A stretch of DNA of 64,000 nt from Thalassobacillus sp. CUG 92003 (GCF_013618635.1 NZ_JABLSJ010000016.1:17741-81740), one strand, 5' to 3'. Positions 16,782 to 24,751 are shown, counted from the first letter of the stretch. The notes: generated by a model not told the origin, from the sequence alone. Numbers and translations: made by a program.

Positions 16782-17657
16782 ATGGTAAACGATATATTAT
16801 ACTGGTCCGACCTCCCATATGGCGGCGAAGACCATCCGCCGCATGACCCCGTCGATCCCGAAGCAGGCTCATGGCCAACCTTTTATTTAACACGAACCGG
16901 CAACCGATTCGCAGGTCCTCGAGGCCCGATCGATTTCAAAGTGCGCCACCCCGATACCATTGATTGGCGAGAGCAATTACACCTCGTGCACGAAACCATC
17001 GCCAACTTGACCAAAAAACAAATCCAGATCGCAAAATACTGGGGAACCGGCCCCGCCACAAAACAATGGACCCCGATCATCGACCGACTCATTGACACAT
17101 ACAACCTCACGCCCACACGAGCCGCACGCGTTTTAGCCGCCGTCCAGGCAGGCATCAACGATACGTTCGTCGTCGTCTGGCACTATAAGTACCTGTGGAA
17201 CATCGCCCGCCCGAATCAATATGACCCATCCCTAGCGCCCGTGCTATGCACACCACGCTTCCCGACCTATGTATCAGGGCACGCCTCGATCTCCGGCTGC
17301 GCCGAAACCATTTTAAGCTACTTTTTCCCAGGCGAAGCCAAACGCCTAAAAGCCCTGGCCGAAGAAGACGCAATATCCCGACTATACGGCGGCGTACACT
17401 TCCCGATTGATAATGATGAAGGCCTCTCATTAGGAAGACAAATTGGCACCATCATTACCAAAGAACTGGCACGCCAGCGCGATAAAGAAGGGAATCGCAT
17501 CGACACACCATTCCGAACCGATTTAAAAGCTGAATTGCAGCCACCGCCTTACACCCAGGGCATTCCGTATGAGTTTGACAACTCCTGCAGTTCACGAACG
17601 GCTCAAACGGAGCGCCCCCATACTGATGGCCCTTCGCATCCGAGACTCTACATTTAA
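16782..17657 (+). CDS. Vanadium-dependent haloperoxidase/PAP2-superfamily protein
   Basis: A 291-residue soluble protein with the three motif blocks shared by vanadium haloperoxidases and type-2 phosphatidic acid phosphatases: KYLWNIARP (K-x6-R-P), YVSGHASISG (SGH) and SRLYGGVHFPIDNDEG (SR-x5-H). These residues bind vanadate or phosphate, and the His of SGH is the acid-base or peroxide-handling residue. No membrane helices or signal peptide are seen, unlike PAP2 lipid phosphatases, so haloperoxidase-like or soluble phosphatase activity is likelier. AGGTGATAACGT precedes the ATG. It is separated from the preceding operon by a terminator, so it is probably an independent transcript. Halogenating activity is unproven. 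Confidence 0.82.
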   Translation: MVNDILYWSDLPYGGEDHPPHDPVDPEAGSWPTFYLTRTGNRFAGPRGPIDFKVRHPDTIDWREQLHLVHETIANLTKKQIQIAKYWGTGPATKQWTPIIDRLIDTYNLTPTRAARVLAAVQAGINDTFVVVWHYKYLWNIARPNQYDPSLAPVLCTPRFPTYVSGHASISGCAETILSYFFPGEAKRLKALAEEDAISRLYGGVHFPIDNDEGLSLGRQIGTIITKELARQRDKEGNRIDTPFRTDLKAELQPPPYTQGIPYEFDNSCSSRTAQTERPHTDGPSHPRLYI

Positions 17658-17694
17658 TGATGGGGCACTATAACCGACCAAATAAAGATCAGAA

Positions 17695-17890
17695 TCGCCC
17701 ATGCTGGGGGCAAAATCGCCCAAGGTGGACGTAGAACCGCCCATGCGAGGACGAATTGCCCAAGCAGTGGGGATAACCGCCCAAATAGAGTTCACAATCG
17801 CCCATGTTGAGTGCAAAATCGCCCAAGGCAGGCGCAGAACCGCCCATGCGAGGACGAATCGCCCAAGTAAGACGAAAAACCGCCCATGCG
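17695..17890. repeat. 21-bp degenerate tandem repeat, CGCCCA core, ten units
   Basis: CGCCCA (once TGCCCA) begins at 17695, 17716, 17737, 17756, 17777, 17798, 17819, 17840, 17859 and 17880, i.e. steps of 21 with two steps of 19. The unit is roughly (T/C)CGCCCA(A/T)G, then eight or so variable bases, then a short A run. Members of the same family occur at 30635, 32132, 48343 and 58415. The frame-preserving period makes false ORFs on both strands. Confidence 0.88.
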
Positions 17891-17935
17891 GAGCCGAAGC
17901 TCACTTAATCTGTGGTCAATCCTATCTTAATCCCT

Positions 17936-17985
17936 AAACATAACGGCTAGAGCGTCAAACAACTGCTCTAGCCGTTATGTTTCAT
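17936..17985 (-). terminator. Terminator overlapping the 3' end of the Nudix gene
   Basis: AAACATAACGGCTAGAGC (17936-17953) and its exact complement (17965-17982) form an 18-bp perfect stem. The right arm contains the last codons and the stop of the Nudix gene at 17968-17970, so coding and terminator share sequence. A and T runs on both sides would allow action in both directions. Confidence 0.8.
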
Positions 17986-18519
17986 TAAGAACGCTTTTGC
18001 CATATAAAAAGCACTGACGGTAAAAAATTGCTGGATATCTTGTTGAGCAATCATTCCCTCGACTTCATCGAGATCGACCAAATGAACATCGATAAACTCA
18101 GTCGGGTCAAGCTCCTGTTCGTAATTATGGTACGCGTCCACTATAAGGTACGAGATGACTTTATTCGTTTGGGTAGCGGGGTTTACAAAGAATTCACCTA
18201 GTAAATGGGGAGCCTGTTCAGAAACAAAACCAGTCTCTTCTCTGACTTCCCGCATAACTGCATGGTCATTTGGCTCCTCGCCTTCTGGTTTCCCGGCTGG
18301 GATCTCTAAAAAAAAGTCCTCACCTGCCTGGCGATACTGCTGCACAAGTACCACCTGGTGAGCCTTCGTCAGAACAATCGCATTCACCCAATCGGGATAT
18401 TCATTCACATAGTAATCGTCTATGATTCTTCCATCTGGCAGTTCACACGTATCTTTTCTTATGTTTCCAAATGGGGAATTAACCACATAGTTCGATTCTA
18501 ACGTCCTCCACTTACTCAT
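17968..18519 (-). CDS. Nudix hydrolase, ADP-ribose pyrophosphatase-like
   Basis: A 183-residue Nudix protein. The box is complete: GKPEGEEPNDHAVMREVREE followed by TGF. The preceding EIPAGKPEGEE segment and FVNPATQTNKVISYLIV resemble NudF-type ADP-ribose pyrophosphatases, which hydrolyse ADP-ribose to AMP and ribose-5-phosphate. The start ATG at 18517-18519 has GGAGGAGGC upstream. Its last codons are part of the terminator stem. The substrate assignment is by family resemblance only. Confidence 0.85.
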   Translation of the reverse strand: MSKWRTLESNYVVNSPFGNIRKDTCELPDGRIIDDYYVNEYPDWVNAIVLTKAHQVVLVQQYRQAGEDFFLEIPAGKPEGEEPNDHAVMREVREETGFVSEQAPHLLGEFFVNPATQTNKVISYLIVDAYHNYEQELDPTEFIDVHLVDLDEVEGMIAQQDIQQFFTVSAFYMAKAFLMKHNG

Positions 18520-18544
18520 TCGTAAGCCTCCTCCTTATCTAATG

Positions 18545-18680
18545 TTATTTATCGTTACCCTTTCGCTCATTCATAAGCCTCTTTAAGTTGGCGTTGATAT
18601 TATTAAGACTCAACAAGATAAACCCCAGCATGACGAAGGAACGCAATTCTTCTTCGATATGTGAATAGTGAGCGGAATGC
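18545..18680 (-). pseudogene. Fragment of a small membrane-protein gene fused to the hydrolase remnant
   Basis: In a frame different from the alpha/beta hydrolase the sequence reads HIEEELRSFVMLGFILLSLN and on to NINANLKRLMNERKGNDK, ending at the stop 18545-18547. It has one hydrophobic stretch and a charged tail, looks coding in composition, but has no start of its own. It is probably the 3' part of a lost gene joined by deletion to the truncated hydrolase. I do not recognise the family. Confidence 0.4.
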
Positions 18681-19302
18681 TGCAATCTTCTAATGCTTGC
18701 AATAAATAGTCAGGGTATTCGACTCTACAATAAAATAGCCTGTTACACTTATTTGTAAACTTTTCCATTTCTTTCGAGGAAGGTTTATACCCTTCTCTTA
18801 CGATCTTCATAAACTGTTGCAATTCATCAGGAAGATGCGCCTTTTCAAACGTTTCTCTTTCCTCCAGGCACTTTTGCCAGTGAGCAATACCGCTATGTAA
18901 TATGAGGCTCTTTGTTTTGTCTGGATATTCCAAAGCAATGTTTGCGCCTAAAATTGTACCCCAAGAATGACCCAGAAGATGGAATTTGTTTAAAGCTAAT
19001 TCTGACACGATCGCATTAAATTGTTCCATAAAATCCTTTATATGTAACGAGCTGAAATGTCCGGACCGCGTTGTTTTTCCGCTTCCTAATTGGTCATAGC
19101 CTATGACTTGTCTTCGTTCAGCTAAATTAAACAACGGGGTTAACGTGGTAAAGGAGAGTCCAGGGCCACCAGCCAATAGTATAATGGGAGCTGAATCATC
19201 GAAGTTATTGCATGGCGTATGGATCTCGTAGTAAGTTTTGTCGTTTTTACTTTCTATTAATCCTTCTTTCTTTTCGACTAAAACCCGCATTTCACTACTC
19301 AA
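18610..19302 (-). pseudogene. Truncated proline iminopeptidase-like alpha/beta hydrolase
   Basis: The 230-residue frame begins like a complete proline iminopeptidase-type hydrolase (S33): LAGGPGLSFTTLTPLF oxyanion part, VIGYDQLGSGKTTRSG, and the nucleophile elbow LLGHSWGTILGA. Family members are about 290-300 residues. Here the protein stops after DCSIPLTIHISKKN with a short unrelated tail, before the catalytic Asp and His, so it should be inactive. A TTG start at 19302 follows AGGAGGGG. The break coincides with the start of coding-looking sequence in another frame (18545-18680), which suggests a deletion junction around 18680. Confidence 0.75.
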
Positions 19303-19339
19303 TGTCCCCCTCCTAGCGACTACTATTTAAATTTGAGAC

Positions 19340-19798
19340 TTATAAACTCTTTTCCATTTTAATATTTTTTTCTATGTAGCCTAATTTTCCATATAAATCT
19401 CGTGCAATAGCGTTGTGTGCAAAGACGTGTAGACCTATACTTTTCAATCCGCGTTTCTTGGCTATAACCTCAATTTCTTGCAACGCTTTTTTGCCATAAC
19501 CTTTTCCTTGATTGCCTTCCCAAATATGAATACTATAAATAAAGCCTTTCTCATGTGTTTTGTGTGCGAGCCAAATCATTCCAACTTCTTTGCTTCCATC
19601 CCGGATTGTAAATAGATAATTATTTCCCGTGTCTTGTCCTGCTGGGAGCAACTTTTCATATTCTTCTGCTGCCTTCCGATATGCCTCTTCCGGCTTCCAA
19701 TTACCAGATTTAATGTGTTCTTCTGCAAAATGTTTAATTGCAAAACCTAAATAGTCTTGGAATTCCCCTGAAGTCATTGGATCCAATTTTAATGTCAT
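19340..19798 (-). CDS. GNAT-family N-acetyltransferase (paralog of the 8813-9286 protein)
   Basis: A 152-residue GNAT. The acetyl-CoA loop is GNQGKGYGKKALQEIE, followed by SIGLHVFAHNAIARDLYGKL. The N-terminus (LGFAIKHFAEEHIKSGNW) matches the window's other copy YREYAVKNYADEHVKAGNW, so they descend from one ancestor. The ATG at 19796-19798 follows AAAGGGGAAGGG. Substrate unknown. Confidence 0.85.
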   Translation of the reverse strand: MTLKLDPMTSGEFQDYLGFAIKHFAEEHIKSGNWKPEEAYRKAAEEYEKLLPAGQDTGNNYLFTIRDGSKEVGMIWLAHKTHEKGFIYSIHIWEGNQGKGYGKKALQEIEVIAKKRGLKSIGLHVFAHNAIARDLYGKLGYIEKNIKMEKSL

Positions 19799-19834
19799 TT
19801 TTCCCTTCCCCTTTTTAGACAAAAATCTATAATT

Positions 19835-20044
19835 TTACATCCAACTGGCCAGAATTTGAAAAATACCTACAACAACAGCTAAAGCAGGCCCTAAAATGAA
19901 AACGCCTATGAGCAAAGACTTTATAATGTCCCAAATAATAGAGGGTGGTTTACTGTCATTATCGATTTTTTCATTCATATCTTGTAATGATTGATTTATA
20001 TTGTTTAGTTCATTTAAAATTTGACGTTCTGTTTCTTTTTCCAC
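19835..20044 (-). CDS. Small single-pass membrane protein with coiled N-terminus
   Basis: A 69-residue protein with a charged amphipathic N-terminal half (ETERQILNELNNINQSLQDM) and one long hydrophobic segment near the C-terminus (SLLIGVFILGPALAVVVGIF). I choose the GTG at 20042-20044 because GGAGGATCTACA lies in front; the longer frame to 20065 would start inside that site. It precedes the GNAT gene by 36 bases and may be co-transcribed. I do not recognise the family. Confidence 0.6.
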   Translation of the reverse strand: MEKETERQILNELNNINQSLQDMNEKIDNDSKPPSIIWDIIKSLLIGVFILGPALAVVVGIFQILASWM

Positions 20045-20081
20045 TGTAGATCCTCCAACTCCCAATTTTTCTCAAAACCAT

Positions 20082-20840
20082 TCAACATGACCTGTTCATT
20101 AATTCTTCAACTTGCGCTTGAACATAATCACGCAGCGACAACAGCGCCCCTTCATCCACCCACTCACTCGTTTTTCGTCCTTGATACCGGCTCAGGATGT
20201 TTTGAATAACCGGCTTGTATTTAATAGGTAAATAACGGAGCCCCCATTCACCGCCTTCAAGCTTCGAATATACGCCTTCTTCACTTAAATAACGGTAAAC
20301 CCTCAGAACGTTAAGGGTGCAGTAGACGGGGTCATGCTTAATCTGTTGCAGGCAACTCTGGTAATCTCCCAGAATAGAATCCCAGTAGTGCTCACGAGGA
20401 ATCTGCGGCAACACCTCATGAATGGCTGCGCCTGTTAAGCAGATACCTCGCTCATTCACGACTGTGAGATGTGCAGCTAAGTCGGTATCTGTCAGCTGTT
20501 CATGCATCAAGGCTTCATGGCTCTTCTCATAATGGTCTCTCCAATGTTCGCTGAAATGGTAGTCAAATGGGCTGGGATGACGCCAATTTTCCAGTTGTTC
20601 CTTATTGAGAATACTAACCTCTATAGGGAAGGGGTGATTGGAGCGGCGTAAAAACAAGGCTGTCAGCTTTTTAGCTTCCTGTGCGGTCAAAGCTTTCTCA
20701 ACTACCCCAATCAAATCAATATCGCTGTCTTCCGGGTTAAACCCGCCCATAGCCAGAGATCCGTGAAGGTAGAGCCCTGTAAGGTTACCTGCCAAACTCG
20801 TGCTTATTTCCTCTACTAGTGTATGTAAGTGTACATGCAT
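20082..20840 (-). CDS. AadA-like aminoglycoside nucleotidyltransferase family protein
   Basis: A 252-residue protein of the ANT(3'')/ANT(9) type. The nucleotidyltransferase motif is LYLHGSLAMGGFNPEDSDID followed by LI (G-S-x9-D-x-D), and the helical C-terminal domain contains YCTLNVLRVYRYLSEEGVYS and SKLEGGEWGLRYLP, typical of spectinomycin/streptomycin adenylyltransferases. It would transfer AMP to an aminocyclitol hydroxyl. Chromosomal members of this family in Bacillaceae do not always confer resistance, so function is inferred. ATG at 20838-20840 follows GGGGGAAAG. A bidirectional terminator lies upstream at 20864-20905. Confidence 0.8.
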   Translation of the reverse strand: MHVHLHTLVEEISTSLAGNLTGLYLHGSLAMGGFNPEDSDIDLIGVVEKALTAQEAKKLTALFLRRSNHPFPIEVSILNKEQLENWRHPSPFDYHFSEHWRDHYEKSHEALMHEQLTDTDLAAHLTVVNERGICLTGAAIHEVLPQIPREHYWDSILGDYQSCLQQIKHDPVYCTLNVLRVYRYLSEEGVYSKLEGGEWGLRYLPIKYKPVIQNILSRYQGRKTSEWVDEGALLSLRDYVQAQVEELMNRSC

Positions 20841-20863
20841 TACTTTCCCCCTCCCATTCTAGC

Positions 20864-20905
20864 AAAAAATCCCCTTGTTCATGATGGAACAAGAGGAAAT
20901 TTTTT
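20864..20905 (-). terminator. Bidirectional terminator downstream of the MFS gene
   Basis: TCCCCTTGTTC (20870-20880) and GAACAAGAGGA (20887-20897) pair, with A6 on the left and T6 on the right. It would stop minus-strand transcription from the MFS gene. Confidence 0.8.
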
Positions 20906-20978
20906 CTTAAAGACGACGGTTCAATAACGGTTCCGCCACGTCAATCTCTATTTTAGCACACTGGAAATCGTGTTAATT

Positions 20979-22436
20979 TCAGTTTTCGTTAACGGCTTGG
21001 GCTGTTTCTTCGCTCTCTTCTGAGGTTGGTTCGTCCACTTCAGGGCGGGAATTTTTAATAAAGAAAGCTAACACCAAACCGACAACGGCCGTTATCCCTG
21101 CGACTACAAAGGATATGTTGACACCATGCACCATACCGGCTACACCATTGCTAGGCTGGGCAGCCGTCGACATAACGGTTACGAGCATAGCGGTGCCGAC
21201 CGCCCCGGAAACTTGGCGCATGGTATTGTTCATTGCTGTGCCATGCGGAATCAAGCTAACAGGGAGTTGATTCAAACCAGCTGTAGTCACGGGCATCATG
21301 ACCATCGCCACCCCTAGCATCCTGACAGCATTGACGACTGCTAAATACGTGAACGTCGTTTCAGGGGTCAAATCAGTGAACATAAAGGTGGTCACAGAGA
21401 CGATGGCGAGCCCGATTACAGCGAGCCATTTCGCGCCGAATTTATCGAACAGCCGGCCAGTCACCGGGTTCATAATTCCCATGATCAACGCCCCGGGCAT
21501 TAACATCAAGCCGGACTCAAATGCTGTGAAACCTAACATATTTTGCATAAGAAGCGGGAGGACTGTCGCTGCCCCGATCATGGCAATAAAGACAATCATC
21601 CCGAGGGCTGTCGTCAAGGTGAACATTTTCTTCTTGAATACGCGAAATTCGAGAATCGGTTGTTTTAATTTAAGCTGTCTGAGAATGAACCACGTCAGAG
21701 CAAGTGCGCCAATTATCATCGAAATGACGACTTCTTGACTGCCCCAGCCATGGTTGCCCGCTACACTGAATCCGTATAATAACCCACCAAATCCTAATGA
21801 CGATAGTATAATAGATAAAATATCAACCTTCGGATAGGTTTGTTTGGTCACATTTTGTAGGATGTAATAGGCTACGATAAAGTCGACGATCACGATAGGG
21901 AGAATCACGTAAAACAAACTTCTCCACGGAAACTGTTCCACCAGCCACCCGGATAACGTCGGGCCAATCGCTGGTGCAAACGAGATGACGAGCCCGAACA
22001 TGCCCATGGCGGCCCCTCGCTTTTCGACAGGGAAAATCAAGAACAGGATCGTTTGCATGAGCGGCATGATGATGCCCGCTCCGGAAGCCTGGACAATCCG
22101 ACCGACCATTAAGATCGGAAAGTTAGGGGCGATCGCACAAATCAAAGTGCCGCCTGCGAATAATCCCATTGCCGAAAGAAACAGTGCTCTCGTTGTAAAT
22201 CGTTCAATTAAAAAGGCCGTGATGGGAATCATCACGCCATTGACTAGCATAAAAATGGACGTCAGCCACTGAGCCGTGCTCGCTTCCAGGTTCAAATCCC
22301 GCATGATATGAGGCAATGCGGTTGCTAGCAGCGTCTGGTTTAATATCGCCGCAAACGCCCCAGAGATCAGCACTAGCATCAGGGGGACTTTATTAAAAGA
22401 TTCCAAAGATTGTTCAGAATCGTTAGTGTTCGTCAT
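20979..22436 (-). CDS. DHA2-family MFS drug exporter (EmrB/QacA type)
   Basis: A 485-residue membrane protein with about 14 helices. The N-terminal QTLLATALPHIMRDLN and QWLTSIFMLVNGVMIPITAF, RIVQASGAGIIMPL and GPTLSGWLVEQFPWRSLFY motifs place it in the 14-helix DHA2 proton antiporters that export lipophilic cations and drugs. The ATG at 22434-22436 has AGAAGTG upstream; frames beginning at 22454 or 22487 lack a ribosome site. It lies 31 bases after the tetR stop, so the operon tetR-MFS is under the operators at 23114-23165. The substrate is unknown. Confidence 0.9.
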   Translation of the reverse strand: MTNTNDSEQSLESFNKVPLMLVLISGAFAAILNQTLLATALPHIMRDLNLEASTAQWLTSIFMLVNGVMIPITAFLIERFTTRALFLSAMGLFAGGTLICAIAPNFPILMVGRIVQASGAGIIMPLMQTILFLIFPVEKRGAAMGMFGLVISFAPAIGPTLSGWLVEQFPWRSLFYVILPIVIVDFIVAYYILQNVTKQTYPKVDILSIILSSLGFGGLLYGFSVAGNHGWGSQEVVISMIIGALALTWFILRQLKLKQPILEFRVFKKKMFTLTTALGMIVFIAMIGAATVLPLLMQNMLGFTAFESGLMLMPGALIMGIMNPVTGRLFDKFGAKWLAVIGLAIVSVTTFMFTDLTPETTFTYLAVVNAVRMLGVAMVMMPVTTAGLNQLPVSLIPHGTAMNNTMRQVSGAVGTAMLVTVMSTAAQPSNGVAGMVHGVNISFVVAGITAVVGLVLAFFIKNSRPEVDEPTSEESEETAQAVNEN

Positions 22437-22467
22437 AGTTTCACTTCTTTCCATATACGTATAATGA

Positions 22468-23088
22468 TTAAGTCGAGCTCTTTGCAAGCCCCGTTTTCAG
22501 CAAATCTAATTCGACTCGATATTTTTTCATAGCTTCCTCGATCGTCAATTCCTTAGACAGGCTATGAACCAAATTATGGAACATCACCGCGGTGACAATC
22601 TGCAAGACATGATATAACGCGTCCTGATCAGAAATGTTCAAATGCTCTATATCAACTAATTGGAAAAGGTCATCGTAATGGTTGCTGAACGTTCCTTCAC
22701 TCAAAAAACGTGTGAACGTGTTTTCAATTTTGTAATTCATATTCAATACGACATTACGGATAAAATTGCTCTGGCCTCTATCATGCGAATATTCCAAAAC
22801 GGATTGGAACATATCGGCCATGGCTTTAAACAAGTCGCCATCATGATGCTTTAAATGGGCAATGAAATGCTCATACCGTTCTTTTGCATGTTCGTTCAAT
22901 AAATAGTAAAACGCATCTTCTTTATCTTCAAAGTATTGATAAAAGCTGCCTCTCGGAATCCCGGCTTCATTCAAAATATTTGCGATCGATGCCTCGTAGA
23001 GCGAAACACGGGAAAATTCCGATTTAGCCGCCGCTATCAGGGTTCGCCGCTTCTCTTCCTTCAAATTGAAAAACGTCGGTTTGGGCAT
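22468..23088 (-). CDS. TetR-family repressor of the MFS exporter operon
   Basis: A 206-residue TetR-type regulator. The N-terminal HTH is seen in TLIAAAKSEFSRVSLYEASI and GIPRGSFYQYFEDKEDAFYYLL. The C-terminal domain contains long helices typical of ligand binding. I use the ATG at 23086-23088, seven bases after GGAGG; an in-frame ATG two codons upstream is too close to it. Two palindromes GTGACAC-type lie immediately upstream, in accord with autoregulation. Confidence 0.88.
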   Translation of the reverse strand: MPKPTFFNLKEEKRRTLIAAAKSEFSRVSLYEASIANILNEAGIPRGSFYQYFEDKEDAFYYLLNEHAKERYEHFIAHLKHHDGDLFKAMADMFQSVLEYSHDRGQSNFIRNVVLNMNYKIENTFTRFLSEGTFSNHYDDLFQLVDIEHLNISDQDALYHVLQIVTAVMFHNLVHSLSKELTIEEAMKKYRVELDLLKTGLAKSST

Positions 23089-23113
23089 TTGCATTCCTCC
23101 CTCCCACTCAAAT

Positions 23114-23165
23114 GTGACACGGTGTCATATGATAACAAAAACTACTATAAGTGACAGCGTGTCAC
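23114..23165 (-). promoter_or_regulatory. Two TetR operators upstream of tetR-MFS
   Basis: TGACACGGTGTCA (23115-23127) and GTGACAGCGTGTCAC (23151-23165) are two closely similar dyads with centres 37 bases apart. They flank the likely promoter of the tetR-MFS operon. Confidence 0.75.
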
Positions 23166-23255
23166 ATGTCAATCCAGACAGGTTTAAATAAGCCTTGAAG
23201 GATATAGAAAAATATGTAACGTTTATTGAGAGAAATGAATAAAGGAGTGATTGCA

Positions 23256-23687
23256 ATGTTTAATTTAGGGAGCGTCTTTATCCCTGTAACCAATCTCGAC
23301 ACAGCTAAGCAATGGTACGAAGACAACTTAGGCGTCATAAAGGTAGATGAATGGTCCAACGGAGACGATGAGGGAGCTGGCTACTGCTTCAAGAACGGGG
23401 CTGCAGGCTTGGCCTTAATTAAAGTAGAAAAACCACAACCGACGGAATTCACAATTAAAGGACGCAAGAAAAATGTCTATTTCAATTTTTCTGTGGAAGA
23501 CATCGACGCTGCGCATACACGTTTAAAGCAGAACGGCGTTAATACCACGGACATCGAAGATCACGGTGATATGAAAGGCTTCGATTTCTTTGACCCGGAT
23601 GACAATGCGTTCAGTGTGGTCAGCGAATCAATCCACTCCCCTTACCATCACGCCAATATAAAAAAACGCCAGGAGGAGAAAACGTAA
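23256..23687 (+). CDS. VOC-superfamily (glyoxalase/bleomycin-resistance fold) protein
   Basis: A 143-residue vicinal oxygen chelate protein with two beta-alpha-beta-beta-beta modules: SVFIPVTNLDTAKQWYEDNL at the N-terminus and VYFNFSVEDIDAAHTRLKQN, FFDPDDNAFSVVSE at the end. Metal ligands are not obvious at all positions. ATG at 23256 follows AAAGGAGTGATTGCA. The family includes glyoxalases, fosfomycin enzymes and binding proteins; no function can be fixed. A terminator follows. Confidence 0.8.
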   Translation: MFNLGSVFIPVTNLDTAKQWYEDNLGVIKVDEWSNGDDEGAGYCFKNGAAGLALIKVEKPQPTEFTIKGRKKNVYFNFSVEDIDAAHTRLKQNGVNTTDIEDHGDMKGFDFFDPDDNAFSVVSESIHSPYHHANIKKRQEEKT

Positions 23688-23696
23688 TAACAAGCA

Positions 23697-23735
23697 AAAG
23701 CTCAGAGTGCTATTAAAGCCAGCTCTGAGCTTTAT
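23697..23735 (+). terminator. Terminator between VOC gene and convergent GNAT gene
   Basis: AAAGCTCAGAG and CTCTGAGCTTT pair around a 15-base loop; the convergent genes can share it. Confidence 0.75.
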
Positions 23736-24307
23736 CATTGATCTGTCATTCTTCGAAATTCATCGCGCTTCACTCCCATTAATATGGAGTCATGGTAGGC
23801 GCCCTCATAGAATAAATCTTCTCTGATGCAGCCTTCTTCGATAAAGCCTAATTTTTTGTAAGCCTGCTTACCTCTTTCGTTATAGGCGAAGACATCCAAA
23901 CCCACTCGGTTTAAATTCATGATATCAAAGCCGAATTCCAATAATAGCGACATCGCTTCCGTTCCGTAACCATTTCCCCAATAGCCCTTATCGAAAATGG
24001 AAATTCTCACGATCGCTTTCCGATTCTGATGGTCAATATCCAACATGGCGATATCCCCGATCATCCCGTCAGTTTTTTGTAAACATATGACCAGATCGAT
24101 TCTGCTTGCATCGGTTGAAATGCGCTCAAACCAATTCTGGACGCCTGAGCGGCTGAACACAGCTTGCGTGCCAGTAAGACGTCGCCCTTCTTTATCCCAG
24201 AGCGCATGCTGATAAAAGAAATCCAAGTCCGCTTGTTCAATCGGTCGTAAATAGACGCGGGGGCCTTCTAAAAACTTGATAGGTTGTGATCGTTCTGTTT
24301 CGCTCAT
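23735..24307 (-). CDS. RimJ/RimL-type GNAT acetyltransferase
   Basis: A 190-residue GNAT of the RimJ/RimL (Acetyltransf_3) group: RVYLRPIEQADLDFF N-terminal part, FDKGYWGNGYGTEAMSLLLE acetyl-CoA loop and NRVGLDVFAYNERGKQAYKK with LGFIEEG. The family acetylates N-terminal or spermidine-type amines, ribosomal proteins or antibiotics. ATG at 24305-24307 follows GAGGAGGGATAGGC; a longer frame to 24325 begins inside the ribosome site. Confidence 0.87.
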   Translation of the reverse strand: MSETERSQPIKFLEGPRVYLRPIEQADLDFFYQHALWDKEGRRLTGTQAVFSRSGVQNWFERISTDASRIDLVICLQKTDGMIGDIAMLDIDHQNRKAIVRISIFDKGYWGNGYGTEAMSLLLEFGFDIMNLNRVGLDVFAYNERGKQAYKKLGFIEEGCIREDLFYEGAYHDSILMGVKRDEFRRMTDQ

Positions 24308-24398
24308 GCCTATCCCTCCTCTCATGAATTTACGTTACAGCGTCCTGGACTAAACCTATATGGAAAGAATCACTCAGAAGCATTATCGCCATAAAAAA

Positions 24399-24431
24399 CA
24401 CTGATTATCTAGCGTTAATAGATAATCAGTG
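24399..24431 (-). terminator. Terminator after the CD3324-family gene
   Basis: CACTGATTATCTA and TAGATAATCAGTG form a 13-bp perfect stem, with an A6 tract on the left giving U residues on the minus-strand transcript. Confidence 0.8.
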
Positions 24432-24444
24432 TGCGTGTCATTAT

Positions 24445-24711
24445 TTATTCCTTAACATAGACCAGTTTCTTAATTGTCTCGGGTGAAAGAAAATAAAGGT
24501 CTGCTAATTGATCAATGGATTGTCCATTCTTGTAACGCTGTTTGATTTCTCGGTTCCGCTCATTGATCCGCTTTCTTTCTCCAGAACACGTTCCCCATTC
24601 TTGATGCATGGCTTTTGGTTTCGGAATATAAAGGGTTTCTCCTTGAATATATTTCTGGAGTTCCGTTATGAGTTCTTTGGGTAAAACCTGGTTTGCGTTC
24701 ACATATTTCAT
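24445..24711 (-). CDS. CD3324-family small HTH protein
   Basis: An 88-residue protein of the CD3324 family, common in Firmicutes. It has KYVNANQVLPKELITELQKY at the N-terminus, IPKPKAMHQEWGTCSGERKR in the middle (usual WGxxSG signature) and a C-terminal helix-turn-helix YKNGQSIDQLADLYFLSPET. A DNA-binding role resembling the Mor/sigma-like HTH is probable, but target and function are not known. AAGGAGCTGGCTGAC precedes the ATG. The leader upstream holds a large set of inverted repeats (24752-24853). Confidence 0.75.
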   Translation of the reverse strand: MKYVNANQVLPKELITELQKYIQGETLYIPKPKAMHQEWGTCSGERKRINERNREIKQRYKNGQSIDQLADLYFLSPETIKKLVYVKE

Positions 24712-24751
24712 GTCAGCCAGCTCCTTATTTGTTTTGTTATCTACTAAATAA

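Noticed and set aside
17695..17890. Possible CRISPR array
   Set aside because: Only a six-base core is conserved, the step is 21 bases with no room for repeat plus spacer, and no cas genes are present.
17592..17937. Overlapping ORFs on both strands with heptad-like peptides (WAVFRLTWAI, AWAIRPRMGG)
   Set aside because: They arise from the 21-bp repeat, whose length keeps reading frames open; no ribosome sites or family resemblance.
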